The position numbers and the translations under genes were made by a program. Source: Deinandra increscens subsp. villosa (lineage: Eukaryota > Streptophyta > Magnoliopsida > Asterales > Asteraceae). From it: a stretch of DNA of 64,000 nt. The notes under the pieces were generated by a model that was given only the letters and a program-made list of their open reading frames with translations, was not told where the DNA came from and made no database searches. Location: assembly GCA_039602395.1 (NCBI GenBank), contig JBCNJP010000013.1:27625993-27689992 (forward strand), read 5' to 3'. Below, in pieces: positions 20,129 through 32,192 of this stretch (within the stretch, counting starts at the first letter, position 1; each line of letters starts with the position of its first letter).

Positions 20129-20578
20129 TGTTTTGGTCAAAAACTGCCTAAGCAATTAGTTGATCAAACTTTGTAAGTGAGGTAGCGTGTTTGATGAAAT
20201 TAACAATGAAAATGCAAGTTTGGAGTTGACACGAGGATGTAACGAGGGAAAATCCAGGAATCCTTGAGTATCCTCAAGGAGCCTAGCAAAAAACCTCGGG
20301 AGCTGGCTTAAAGTGTTACAGAGAGTTTTGATAGCGAGTATCGTGTGTTGTGTGTAAGCCTAGAGCTCAATATATAAAAGATTACATTGAAACTACTTCC
20401 CTAAAAACTAGCAACTAACTCCACGTTCCCTCATAGCCGTTTGAAGTCCACTTAGTCCACGTTTCCATTAGCTGACCGAGTCTTTAGGACACGTGATTCA
20501 TGTTGAGTTAACCTGCGAATAACAAACAAAAAGGGGAAAAGCAATCGTTAGTAGATAACATAATTCAGGATCCTTACA
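20129..20578 (-). repeat. 5' LTR of Gypsy copy 1
   Basis: 450 bp on the minus strand, from TGTAAGGATCC (ending at 20578) to GACCAAAACA (20129). It is the only full Gypsy LTR in the window and abuts a Copia RNase H fragment. Confidence 0.85.
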
Positions 20579-20834
20579 GCGAGTGCTTGCGAGTTGCTCA
20601 GCATATCCTGAAATTGGTACCAATAGTAAACCCAAGCTGGGGTTATGATATCCTGGAATTTGATTTCTCCTTCAAGGCATTCACTGACAGTGACTATGGA
20701 GGTTGTCACATTGACAAGAAATCAACATCAGGAGGATGTCAATTCGGGTGAAAGGCTTGAATCTTGGCAATGTAAGAAACAAACCTGTGTTTCTAGATCA
20801 ACAGCTGAAGCTGAGTATATTGCCAACTCAAGTT
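20579..20834 (+). pseudogene. Copia RNase H fragment of element D
   Basis: Encodes FTDSDYGG, KKSTSGGCQF and STAEAEYIA, the signature blocks of Copia RNase H, with one stop after GGCQFG. It is squeezed between the LTR of Gypsy copy 1 and the truncated LTR end of copy 2. Its natural continuation, the 3' ORF and LTR of the same element, resumes at 28785. Confidence 0.85.
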
Positions 20835-20860
20835 GCTTAGGCAGTTTTTGACCAAAACAA

Positions 20861-20880
20861 TTTGGCGCCCACCGTGGGGC
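20861..20880 (+). other. Primer-binding site of Gypsy copy 2
   Basis: TTTGGCGCCCACCGTGGGGC right after the LTR remnant, same as copy 1. Confidence 0.8.
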
Positions 20881-20935
20881 AAACGGTGTTTGAATTCAAT
20901 TAAGAGCCTTGATTTTATCTAACCGATTCTTGAAA

Positions 20936-23575
20936 ATGTCGAGCCAACCAAAGATTACTTCGAAATCTATTTCATCCACTAAACCAGCTATCGACACTGG
21001 TCTCCCCCCAATGACGAAAAAAGTGACTGGCGCCGACGCTAAAAGAGTGGAATATCCCACTTTTACTGGATCTCAAGGTACGTCCACTGACTCTGCTATT
21101 TCTAATAATAACGATCTGTATGTTTTGATCAGGCAGATGAAGACTCATGTGGATGAGCAAGCCAAAACCAACGAGAAAATGATGAAGGAGATCATGGAAT
21201 TGAAGAAATCAAAGAAACCAGTAGAGGAAATTAGTCCTTTGATGCCAAAATCATTCGGTTTTGACTCTCCGGAAATATCGGAGCAGCCGAAACAGAAAGC
21301 AAATTCCTCTACTGCCCAAAATCAGGTATTGCACAAGGACTACTGCAGGATTCTCAGGCTCTCAGCATCAGAAGACTTCCAGGATGATAGATCTAGAATA
21401 CTCTGGATTCTACTCCGAGCAGCCCCCAGAATCTTACTACAGAGGATATGGAAGTCAGCAACCGCCGAGATGCTCGAGCCAGCAACCAGCCGGGTTTTTA
21501 AGCCAGCAGGTGCCGAGAGTCTCGGTACAACAACCTATACCTCAACCACAGCGGTTTACAACGTCAAACCTTCAAGAGCCTTGGACTCAGCAGTCAGCGG
21601 CACCTACTACTCAGATGCTACGGGGATCTTCATCTCAACCATTCCAGCAATATCCGAGCCGCTTCCGAGCTGCTCAGATCCCCAAGGATCCTTATTTTCT
21701 AACCCTACTGTCTCTGCAGGCATTTTCCCAGGTTCATCTCAGGAGATGCATGAGGGAGACTTCATCCCCATGCAAGTGGGAACCACAACTGAGCCGACTA
21801 TCCTTAGAGATGCTGAATATGGACCCCAGATCCATCTTCAAACTTCCAGGGCTGGTAACAACTTTGATAATTTTTATGTTAACCCTAACCAAGGAACTGT
21901 GCAGGATGCAGGTATCAACCCGACTATTGCTAGGGAACTTCAGAGGTTAAAGGACATGATCTCGAGTGTCTCTGGTGTTATCGTCCAATTCCTGAAGTGC
22001 CAGCAGGCAGCCACAGAGTTTCTAGGTTTGCATGGCCCATTTGTGACGTAGAGATACCAAAAAGATTTCAAACCCCCAACATGAAACTCTATGATGGGAC
22101 CACAGATCCTGAGGAGCACGTGGCACAATACAGGGAACAGATGGAAATCAACCCCATTCCTGTGAACATCAAAGAAGCTTGCCTATGCAAGGGATTTGGC
22201 TCAACACTAACAGGACCAGCCTTGAAATGGCTGCTCAGTATCCCTCCTAATACCATTACTTCTTTTCCCCATTTAGTTAACCTGTTTAATAACCAGTTTT
22301 CTTGCAGCAGGAGCTTTGAGAAGCTCACGGGTGACTTGTACCGAATAGTTCAGAAGCCCAACGAATCCTTAAGGGATTATGTGGCCAGATTCGGTCGAGA
22401 AGCTTTGGATTCCCAACCTGGATATGGCAGCTGCTGTAGAGGCTTTCAAAATGGGAATTAGAGGGGATTCCCGCTTTTATGATGACTTGGTTATGACCCC
22501 TTGCAGGAACCTTGATGAAGTCAGAACAAGGGCATTAAGGTTCATCAGATTAGAAGATGATAAGAAGATCCCAAAAAGAGGTGATGAGTCATTAGGCAGA
22601 AGGACAGATTCTCCCGGAAAGCAACAACGAACCAAACCCTATTACAGGAATGATAATCCCAGGGTCAATGAAGTTGAAGAAGAAGACGACGAAGAAAACT
22701 TCCCAAAGGTATCTGATTACTGTTTTTCGGTTGACATAAGTGGTTTGTTATGTGCCTTGCAGGATCTAGGTGATAAAGCTAGGTGGCCAAGAAAATCAGA
22801 AAACAAGGATCATGGAAAGATAAGTCTAAGTGGTGTGCTTACCACGAAGACTTTGGGCACTTAACAGATGACTGCATAGCCCTTCGGAAAGAAATCAGTT
22901 ACCTGCTCAGCAAGGGGCATCTCAAAGAATTGTTTGGCAGGAAGAAGAGTAAAACTCAAGAAGCTGCTGAGCTGCCCAAAAGAGCACAGTCGCCGCCAGC
23001 AGATGCTAAGGTGATCAACTTCATCTCAGGAGGATCTGACATATGCGGAGCCTCTTTCTCATCAGCAAAGAGACACGCTAGAGAGGCCAAGATGGATCTG
23101 AGGACCTCACCACGAAACAGTCTGGTAATTACATTCTGGTATTACATTATGTATTGCTAACCATTATGTTCGCAGGATCCTGATAGACAATGGCAGTTCA
23201 GTCAACATCATTCAATTGGACGTGCTTAAAAAGATGAGCATTCCAGAAGAAGAAATAATTCCAAGATCCTCGGTGTTAGTAGGATTCAGCGGAGAAACCA
23301 AGCATACGGTTGGAGACATCAGACTTCCTGTTTACATTGAAGGAGTCAACTCCATGCAGAAATTCTGCGTTATTGACTCCCTTCCTTGTTGCAATGTAAT
23401 CTTGGGAAGGCCATGGATCCATGACATGAAAGCGGTTCCATCTACCTATCATCAATGTGTGAAGCTTCCCACACCTTGGGGAGTTGTAAGAATACTAAGT
23501 GATCAACAAGAAGCCAAAGACTGCTACACTTCTGCTATGAAGAACACCATCAAGCCAAGCCAGCATAGCAATTAA
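20936..23575 (+). pseudogene. gag: Gypsy copy 2 Gag and protease, frameshifted
   Basis: ATG at 20936 (MSSQPKITS). The correct frame changes at about 21260 into the Gln/Pro-rich segment, again near 21680, 22000, 22400 and 22790. The Gag core, knuckle-like CAYHEDFGHLTDDC (about 22838) and protease (IDNGSSVNII about 23183) are all recognisable. About 55 codons between KMD and ILIDNG are shortened relative to copy 1 (near 23095-23180). Confidence 0.8.
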
Positions 23576-23657
23576 AGAAACCAGCACGAAGAATTCAGAT
23601 GACAAAGGAGTTGGAAATCAAAGAAGTTCAACTAATCCTGAAGATCCTGAAATCAAA

Positions 23658-25713
23658 GTGCTGGTAGGAACCAATATTCCTGAGGATACTGAGGAGCAGC
23701 TCGTGAGCCTCTTGAAATCCAGAATCACAACGTTTGCATGGAAACATGAAGACATGACAGGTATATCTAAAGATATTATTACTCATAAACTTGGTATAGA
23801 TGAATCTTTCAGGCCAATACATCAGAAAAGAAGGAAGTTCGCTCCTGAGAGAAACATCATAATCCAAGAAGAAGTTGACAGGCTGCTCAAGTCAAAAATG
23901 ATTAGAGAAGTTAAATATCCTCGATGGCTGGCTAATGTGGTGGTAGTCCAGAAGAAAAATGGTAAGTGGAGGGTATGTGTAGATTACACAGACCTAAACA
24001 AGGCCTGTCCGAAAGATCCATTCCCTCTACCACACATCGATTCTATGGTGGACGCAACTGCTGGACATGAGATGTGAACTTTTATGGACGCATCTTCGGG
24101 CTTTCAACAAATTCAAATGGAACCATCAGATCAGGAAGATACGGCCTTCATGACACCCACAGGTATTTATTGTTATATTGCAATGCCTTTTGGTTTACGA
24201 AATGCAGGTGCCACATACCAAAGGCTAGTCAACATGATGTTTAAAGACAAACTGGGGGACACCATGGAAGTATACATAGATGATATGGTGGTAAAGTCAA
24301 AGAAAGCAAAGGACCATCCTAGAGATCTTGAAGCTGCTTTTGATATCTTGGACCAGTTCAACATGAAATTGAATCCTTCCAAGTGCCATTTTGGAGTAGC
24401 CGGCAAGTTCTTAGGCTTCATGGTTACTGAAAGAGGAATAGAAGGCCAGCCCTGAACAGATCCAAGCAATCATAAACTTGAAGTCTCCAACAAATGTTAA
24501 AGGAAGTTCAAAGATTAACTGGAAGAGTAGCAGCACTTAACAGATTCATATCAAGATCATCCGAAGAAGAGCAAAGAATTCTATGACATATTGAAGAAGA
24601 ACAAAAATTTGAATGGGGTGAGAAGCATGAAGCAGCTCTGAGCTCCCGAAAGAATATTTATCATCTGCTCACTTCTAATGCAACCAGTTAAAGATGAACC
24701 ACTGTCTCTCTACCTAGCAGTTTCAGGCAGCTCAGTAAGTGCTGTGCTTGTAAGATCATGAAGGACATCAGCATCCAGTATACTATGTAAGCAAAACATT
24801 ATTAGATGCTGAAACCAGGTATTCTTATTTAGAAAAATTGATTTTAGCTCTCGTAATGGCTTCTCAAAAGTTAAGACATTACTTTGAAACTCATGTTATT
24901 TATGTGAAAACTAACTATCCTATTAAGTGTGTCTTAAGAAAGCCAGAAATGTCCGGAAGAATGGCGAAATGGGCAGTTAAATTAAGTGCCTATGACATCA
25001 TATATGAGCCAAGAACAGCAATCAAGTCACAAGCCCTTGCAGACTTTGTGGCTGATTTCAGCAGCGACATACTGCCAGAAGTTGAACTAGAGGTCAAGCA
25101 GCTCGAAGAAGCTTCAGGAAGCTGGATCCTGTACACAGATGGAGCATCTAACGTTAGAGGAACAGGATTGGGTGCGCTACTGAAATCGCCACAGGGGGAC
25201 ATTATCCCTCTATCTATCCATTGTGAATTCAAGGCTACTAATAATGAAGCCGAATATGAAGCTTTAATTGCAGGATTACAACTCGCTAAAGATATGGGTA
25301 TCCAACACATTCAAGTTTTTATTGATTCCTTGTTATTAACTAACCAATTTAATGGATCCTATGCAGTGAAAGGCGAAAGGCTAACCAAATATCTAGACCT
25401 TGTAAAACAATTAGCATTATCTTTTGAAAATTGCAGCATATCACAGGTACCTAGAGAAGAAAACGCAGAAGCTGATGCTTTGGCAAATTTAGCATCATCT
25501 TTAAGGTTCCCAGAAGGTGTCAAGATTCCCATAACTCACATCCTGACCCCAGCAATTGAAGAACAGGAAGTTAATGATGTCACAGCAGATAAAGATCAAG
25601 AAATGATAGACTCTCAGGATCCTCAGAATCCTCCTATACCCTATCAGGAGATTTATCCAAGAAGGAGAAATCCCCAAAAACGAGAATCCCAGGGATTTTC
25701 CGAACAAAGGTAA
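23658..25713 (+). pseudogene. pol: Gypsy copy 2 RT and dual RNase H
   Basis: Contains the region upstream of RT that copy 1 has lost (FAPERNIIIQEEVDRL), the RT core, a TGA at 24075-24077 where copy 1 has Leu, YIDDM at about 24280, then a frameshift near 24440 and a decayed stretch to 24838. The rest, 24838-25713, keeps the first RNase H end and the complete second RNase H (YTDGASN, NNEAEYEAL). Confidence 0.88.
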
Positions 25714-25744
25714 TCCCGTATTCAGTAATAAATGGTATCTTATA

Positions 25745-26851
25745 CAAGAAATCTCTTGCAGGCCCGTACTTGAGATGTCTCGAGCAGCCTGAAGCACTTG
25801 CAGTACTCCAGGATATTCATGAAGGTGATTGTGGCAATCACGTTGGGGGCAGATCATTATTTTCCAAAGTATTAAGGACAGGATACTATTGGCCTACTAT
25901 GAAGAACGATACGACGGCTTTTGTTCAGAAGTGTGACGCATGCCAGCGGCACGACAATATCCTCCATCAGCCTGTTGAGCCGCTCCATTCAATATCATCC
26001 CCGTGGCCGTTCATGAAATGGGGGATGGACATAATTGGTAAGCTACATGTGGCACCTGGAGGAAAAGTTTTTATGCTGGCTATGACGGACTATTTCTCTA
26101 AGTGGATTGAAGCTGAAGCATTTGTTCAAGTTAGAGAAAAAGAAGTAATTTCCTTCATTGACAAAGATTTGGAATCCCATCAGAAATAGTATGTGACAAC
26201 GGATCTCAGTTTATTGGAAAAAGAACGACTGGCTTTTGCGAAGCATGGGGCATCAAGATGGTGACTTCGACTCCCATACATCCACAAGCTAATGGTCAAG
26301 CGGAATCGAGCAATAAGATGATCATCAATAATCTCAAGAAGAAGCTGGGAGCCAAAAAAGGGAAATGGGCTGAAGAGCGACCTTTCGTATTGTGGGCTGA
26401 CAGAACAACTTCCAAGAACGCTACGGGTCAAACACCATTCTCCTTCGTATTTGGTTCAGAAGCTGTAATTCCCACCGAAATGGTGATGCCAACTGCCAGA
26501 ACAAGCTGCCGAGGTTTTGAAGTCAATAAGCAGGAGCTTCTTGAAGATCTTGAAACAATCGACGAAATCAGAGACCTCGCAAAATTTAGAATGGCGGCAT
26601 ACCAGCAAAGGATGGCCAAATCTTACAATAAGAATCTTAGGATCAGAAGATTTTAAGTAGGAGACCTAGTACTCAGAAAAGCTTTTCAAAATACTACCAA
26701 TACATCAGATGGAAAACTCGCACCTAAATGGGAGGGTCCTTACCTAATAAACTCAGAAGCTGGAAAGGGGGCATATTGGCTGGCTACTATGGAAGGTGAG
26801 CTGCTCCCAAGAGCTTGGAACGCTATTCACTCGAAGTTGTATTTTATGTAA
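25745..26851 (+). pseudogene. Gypsy copy 2 integrase
   Basis: Full layout: HHCC zinc domain (HEGDCGNH ... CDACQRH), catalytic core with MDIIGKL, CDNGSQF and GQAES all intact, and C-terminal LVLRKAF and WEGPYLI. A frameshift near 26160-26200 and a TAA at about 26655 (where copy 1 has Gln) break it. It shows the uninterrupted target of element A. Confidence 0.88.
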
Positions 26852-28139
26852 GTGCCCTCTGGATCCTCAGAGCATCTCCAAGATCCTTGTTTAAGCTTCA
26901 AAAACCTCAGGTACGATTTTGATTCTTATTTCAATTTCATATTATTATATTTGTGGAATGGTTACTGACTTAGGCATCGGAGGGGTGTTAGCCAAGCTAA
27001 CACCCACCCCTCACCAAGCCTTGAGTGTTTTGCAGAAGTTCTAAGCATCCTATCATAAGCTAGAGGCTGATCACCTCTTCTAAGTCTAAAGCATTCTGAA
27101 TGCAATCAAAGGTTTAGAAGGTTTTCACCTTCTCGTTCACTAATGGGAATCGCCAGGAGCGCAAGACCCTCGCCAGGAGCGCACGATGGTGGCCTTTGGT
27201 TCGAGGTGGTGCGACCAGTCCATCCACGGGTGGCTGATAATTTCATCACTGTTGGCCATAGTGCGCATCTCAAAAATAGGTGGCAGACGTGTCATCTCTA
27301 AAAGGTCCTAAGGTTTTTGGCATTTTCATGTCAACTAAGGTTTAGGCACTTTCGTGTCTCTCAAGTTTGTGGGCTTGACCCCAGTTGCCTTAGTCCCAAG
27401 TATTATTTGAGCTTCACCTCAGTTTAACAAAGGTTTTTAATGTTCTCACATTAACTAATATTTAGGCACTTTCATGTCTCTCAAGTTTATGGGCTTGATC
27501 CCAGTTGGCTTAGACCCAAGGCTTATCAGGCATTTTATGCCTCGAAGGACTAAGATGGGCTTGACCCCCATTTGACTCATTCCTAAGTGCTCAATACTTA
27601 CTCTCAGTTTCATCGGAATTTCCCCAAGTCTATCTTAAGGATTTCTAAGGATCCTCAAAGATCTTGACTATCTCAACAGTTGGAATATTCTTGAACAGGT
27701 GACATCGGTACTGCATATGTTACATATTTTTATTACTAACTGAGTATTGGCTAGCATCATGGTTTGTTAATTTCGGCAGGTTTTATAAACTTTTAAGTGT
27801 TTAAACTAAACGGTGTCATTGAGCATCCTACAGGATCCTCATTCAAATATTTTTCAGAATTTACTACAAGACCAAAATATGCACGACACACCATGATGAT
27901 CAAAATACTACTAGATTATATATATGCAAGTAATCAAAGAAGTTGACCCCAGGCTTCGTCTTGGAACCCAAGATCCCTCCACCTGAGGCCAACTATATTG
28001 TCTAAGGAGCTTGGACTTCGCCTTGAAACTCAAGGTCCCTCCATCCAAGCTCCCAAAAGTTAAAGTATCATTGTTTTGTTCCACAAACATTGTTATAAAA
28101 CCAACCACCAAACAAACAACCTAAAAAAGTGGGCTCCGA
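26852..28139. other. Spacer of Gypsy copy 2, mirror of 1351-2649
   Basis: Non-coding. Holds the inverted copy of the hairpin (26983-27005) and of the roughly 119-bp repeats (about 27300-27560, with three recognisable GGGCTTGACCCCA-type phrases). Confidence 0.6.
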
Positions 28140-28642
28140 CCTAGTCAAGAATGCCTTCATCGCCCAGCTTATCACCAGCAGCCTCCGCCTGCTTCACCTC
28201 CTTACCCTTGCCCTTGTCCTTCTCACCAGCTTCCTTGTCCACCTTCATGACCTCTGGCTTAACCTCCTTAGCAACCTTCTCAGCAGCTTCATCCCTCTCA
28301 GCCATCAGCTTTTTAAGGCTCGCCTCCCAATCCTTAACCGGCCAGCTCTCTGGAGTGAAGCCTTCAGCCTGTGCAGCGGTAGCCATCTCAATCATGCATT
28401 CGAGCACGCTTGGCAGCTGAGGATTGAGCGTTCTGATCAGCCAGCTTTAGGGCTTCAGCAGCAGCTGCCTCTTGTTCCTTGAGCTGCTTCTCATGGTGGC
28501 GATTCTTGCTGGCGGCTATCTTACCCATCTACTCGATGCGGAGCAAGGCTTCAACAAGTTTAAGCTCAGAGGACTCAAGCTTCTGCTCAGCTGCTTCCAG
28601 TTTGCCTTCGAGTTCGATGACTTCATGGCTCAGCTTGTCAAA
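28140..28642 (-). pseudogene. Last exon of the antisense additional ORF, Gypsy copy 2
   Basis: Matches exon 4 of the ORF at 844-1350, including the acidic Lys/Glu tail and the stop. A frameshift near 28400 and an in-frame stop upstream break it. The other exons are gone: the exon is joined directly to LTR sequence at about 28643, within TTTGACAAGCTGAGCC. Confidence 0.75.
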
Positions 28643-28784
28643 CTCAAGGATTCCTGGATTTTTCCCTCATTACATCCTCGTGTCAATCTCCGAATTTACA
28701 TTTTCATCTCTATTTACATCAAACACTCTACCTCACTTACAAATTTTGATCAACTAATTGCTTAGGCAGTTTTTGACCAAAACA
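28643..28784 (+). repeat. 3' LTR remnant of Gypsy copy 2
   Basis: About 142 bp aligning with the last third of the 450-bp LTR and ending GACCAAAACA, followed by CTGAT. Confidence 0.8.
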
Positions 28785-30577
28785 CTGATAGGCAAAGGCT
28801 AATTTCTATAGCCTCTCAAATGCCTACCAAGCTGACAAGAAATGATGAGAATTACCTACTGCTGAAGAAGGTAAAAAGGGCTCTTGTGGTTAGAAATTTT
28901 AAGATAGAAGAAGAGGTAGCTCAGATGCAAGTCAGGGAACTTTGCAGCTTGATTGATTCTATTTTTCATGAGCTGAAGGGAGATATACCTGCTGTGAATC
29001 AAAGCTTGTGATGCCTGCACCTTCAGAGCTCACGTCAGGTACATCAACTAATATAAATGTTAAAACTTGAACTCACTGATGATGCAGATATACCTCTTCC
29101 ACCTTCTTTCACTTATAACCCAAACCCCATACCTACAACAATTCCATCACTTCTATAGTCATTTGCCATCATACCCTACAAACCACCTTCCATTTCCAAG
29201 AAAGTAGCCACCAAGCTTTCCAACCCCAAATACAGAACAGACAATTTTACACCAATTGTCCCTCTCAAGAAGAAGCCTCCACCTACCATGGACTTCTCTG
29301 ACATTTTCCCACCTACTCCACCTTCAAATCCCACACCAGAAGCCAATAAACCACAAACCCAAACCTCCCTACCTCCACTCACCATCAAAGAACCAACAAT
29401 CACCTTCACCAAACCTACTGAAGTTCAACCTGGTCCTTCTTCTCATTCCTCAAAGGGTAAAGCTCCAACTGAAATAGAATCAACAGATGAGTCCAATGAG
29501 GAAAATAAGATAAGAAAGAGAAGACTGCTGCATCACAAAAGAAAGAGACAACAAAAGCCAAGGAAAAGAGGCCCACCCAAGCAAAACAAAATCGTTGGGT
29601 GGACAGTTAATGAAGATGTAAGGACCAAGATTTGTGGCTTGTGTATTAAATGATTATTTGGCGGACTATTTTGAAGGCCTATGTGTCAGAATAGGTGAAA
29701 AATAGTTAGGTTATCATTATATTAAGTCACTGGGCTTGTTTAGATACGTTTGGGCTTAGTTTAATTGAGTTTAGATGGGTTTTTATGGGCCTTAATGGTC
29801 AAATACGGGAATTATGAGGAGATTAGGGTTTCTAGGTTAGCTTGTTCTCCAAGCTCAACCTTACCTATAAATAGAACCCTCTCCTTTCATGTTAGGGTTG
29901 ATCGATATCAAAGTTAATCAAGTGTTAACCGATTCTAGCCTCTAGAATTCGATGTTTTCCAAGTGTTCTTGTGTGCTTGTGATCTCCATTCGGTAATCTT
30001 TATTGTTTATTGCATTGTTTATCGTTTGTTATTCGGTTGTTTTTATCGAATCACCTCTTGGTTACGGATTCCGCACGTAATCATTAGGTTTGGTACCACG
30101 TGAGGGATAGATCGGATCCTTACAGAAGACAACTTTGACTTCAAATTCCAATTCCTCAATGGCACATCAAGAGTAGTGAATGCTCATCTTGCCACCAGAA
30201 TGCTTGATATCTCCCAACTGACTGACATCTATGACAAACTGAGAAACATAATGAATCCAACCAGAGTAGAGCTCTTGCTAAGAATGAGCATAGACCCAAA
30301 GGAGCTCGACCATGGATTGCTTACTGAAACTCAGGTTGATGATGATGCTGAAGAAGAGTCAACCAGTCAGATCAAGTTTGTGATTTTGGAAGAAGAAGAG
30401 AAGCTCTTCTATGTACACAGGGCAGATAGCACATTCATAACCCATGAAGCAATCAGTGATCAAGAACAGTGGAATGAACAAGATTGGGAAGCTCTGAAAT
30501 ATGTCAAGGTCACCATGACTAACATGAGTGTTCTCTCAAAGGATGTGAATGCAGGGGTTAAGTTCTTCGACAAGTAG
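28785..30577 (+). pseudogene. Element D 3' ORF, fragmented
   Basis: Pieces of a Copia 3' ORF: 28785-29011 (ends TAA/TGA), a Pro-rich region 29160-29616 with a basic KRKRQQKPRKRG cluster, and a C-terminal part 30125-30577. The reading frame continues across the solo LTR once the LTR and one GAAGA copy are discounted. It lies just upstream of a polypurine tract and LTR, as the 3' ORFs of elements A and E do. Confidence 0.65.
29617..30124 (+). repeat. Solo LTR with intact target duplication
   Basis: 508 bp, TGTAAGGACC to GATCCTTACA, flanked on both sides by GAAGA (29612-29616 and 30125-30129). TATAAATAG near 29867 is the TATA box. The U5 part (GGATTCCGCACG, then ACGTGAGG) resembles the LTR of element E, so it is from that wider family. 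Created by LTR-LTR recombination after insertion into the element D 3' ORF. Confidence 0.93.
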
Positions 30578-30656
30578 GTCAAAGAGAAGAAAGTTTTTGG
30601 GTGCAAGTCAATTTTTGAAGATAAACTTTGTGTTGAAGAATAATTTGACAGCATCA

Positions 30657-30670
30657 GCTTAGGGGGAGAT
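30657..30670 (+). other. Polypurine tract of element D
   Basis: AGCTTAGGGGGAGAT directly before the LTR. Confidence 0.85.
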
Positions 30671-31334
30671 TGTAAGGAATATTGCGCTTGGAAGATTTCC
30701 GGCTGAATGCAAACTTTGTTATGTTCCGGCTGAAGTTGAAGCGAAATTCTCACTTCAAGCGGAACTGGCAGTTCAAGTGGAAAGAAGCAGTTTTGTCTCT
30801 TAGCGAATATTTCGGGTGAACTCGATTATCCACCAGATAATGAGTTCAACCGGACTTTTCCTGAGATGTCTTTTCAGCAAGTCCAATCCTGCAAAAGCCT
30901 CTCGTATGCTTCTATATCTGATTCAAGTCGCTCTCCTAAAGTAGTATGTTGCTGTCAACACGCAAGATACTCCAAATGTCGAAGTTTATGCTTTTGGTAG
31001 TTTGTATCTGACTTTATATTTTACGGTCTAGATTAGATCGCATGAGATCAATGGCTGTCATTGATCTCATCAGCACTATATATAGCAGTAGTTAGCTCAT
31101 AGTTCATAACAGTTCTTAAACAAATTGTAATAGTGTAGCATTGAGTTAATGCAAATAGTGCCGAGTATTTCTTACTTCGTTGTTACTATATTTATGCAAA
31201 TCAAGCACTCACATTAATATAAGAAAACTAATATAAGCTTAAGTAAAGTGAAATATAACTTTAATTCCGCATTGTTATATTTTCAAGCAGAGGGCTATTG
31301 TTTTAGTTTAATTATAACTAATAACGATCCTACA
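30671..31334 (+). repeat. 3' LTR of element D
   Basis: 664 bp, TGTAAGGAAT to GATCCTACA. U3 contains GAACTGGCAGTTC, a short palindrome, among CGGCTGAA and TTCAAGCGG repeats (30690-30860). TATATATAG lies near 31076. The ends and length are like the LTR of element F. Confidence 0.85.
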
Positions 31335-32192
31335 CAAGAAGGTGGCAAAGAATACTGACAATTTTAAAGATTCATAATTTGTGTCTGGTTCGACGTCAAC
31401 AGAATATGAGCAATCAGCTACATCTTCTGAGAAGATTCGTTCTCAACCTAATTTTGATGAGACGGTTTTCTATGAAAAGAAAAATGTGCAATAAGTTAAA
31501 GCTGAGTTTTCTCGTTTGGACAAGATTATCATAAATCATCTGAGAAGAAAATTTCTCGTAAACATGTTGGTTTGGGGTTCAAGTCAAAGATGGTTGAAGA
31601 TTGCGAGATTCAAGGTCCAAAACCACAAAATCTTAAGAAAATGAAACTGGAGCAAATCAAGAAGGACGTGTTCACGGCTGAGAAAGTTTAACCCGAGAGT
31701 TTTTACAAACTCAAGGGTTCGAAACAAATATTTTCGGATAAAAAATTTCCACTTCATTGTGTTGATGCTCAAAAGATTGCTGAGGTGTTTGTAAAGAATG
31801 ATGATTTCAAGGACAAGAAGAAACAAGCTGCTACAGTTTCTTCTGGAGGTTCTGGTTTTACTCCAACAAGTCCAACATCCAAATGGGTTCATGATTACAA
31901 GCATCAGGTATATGAATCTTTCTTTGATCATTTTGGAAGTAATACTGTTCGTGAAGCTTTGCAGGTTCCTAAATGGAAAAACATGAACAGTCGTTTGTGT
32001 TACATTGGTCGCCAAAAAGGGCATATGGCAAAAGAATGTCCGGTTTCTGCTGCTTCTAGTTCCATAAAACAAAAAGTTAAAGTATTTGGTAAACCTGCCA
32101 AACCGAGGTTCATTGATAAACATGGCAGAGTTTTTGATAAATTTCAGCCTACATTCTTTCAAAAACATAACAGTTTTGTTTCAATTTTTTAA
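31335..32192 (+). pseudogene. gag: Element C Gag, C-terminal, decayed
   Basis: Several frames with stops. AEFSRL and GLGF(K) blocks parallel element A Gag. The knuckle reads CYIGRQKGHMAKEC, so the second Cys of CCHC is Gly. Ends at 32192 without protease following. Confidence 0.7.

Larger units (their letters stand above)
1..20578 (-). mobile_element. Gypsy copy 1, Tat-type LTR retrotransposon, split by element A
   Basis: Read on the minus strand: 5' LTR (20129-20578), primer-binding site, gag, protease, RT with RNase H, a second RNase H, integrase (broken by element A at 3678-15110), then an additional ORF on the opposite strand (1-1350). The 3' LTR lies beyond the left edge. The second RNase H domain and the antisense additional ORF are known features of the Tat lineage (Grande, Retand and Ogre relatives). 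Frameshifts in gag and before RT, a stop in integrase and loss of a catalytic Asp make it defective. It is almost fully mirrored by Gypsy copy 2. Confidence 0.85.
20835..28784 (+). mobile_element. Gypsy copy 2, Tat-type, head to head with copy 1
   Basis: Begins with only the last 25 bp of the LTR (TTAGGCAGTTTTTGACC...ACA, to 20859), then primer-binding site, gag, protease, RT, two RNase H domains, integrase, spacer, part of the antisense ORF and a 142-bp LTR end (28643-28784). Every domain is collinear with copy 1 in opposite orientation. It is more decayed: stops and frameshifts in gag, RT, RNase H and integrase. Confidence 0.85.
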
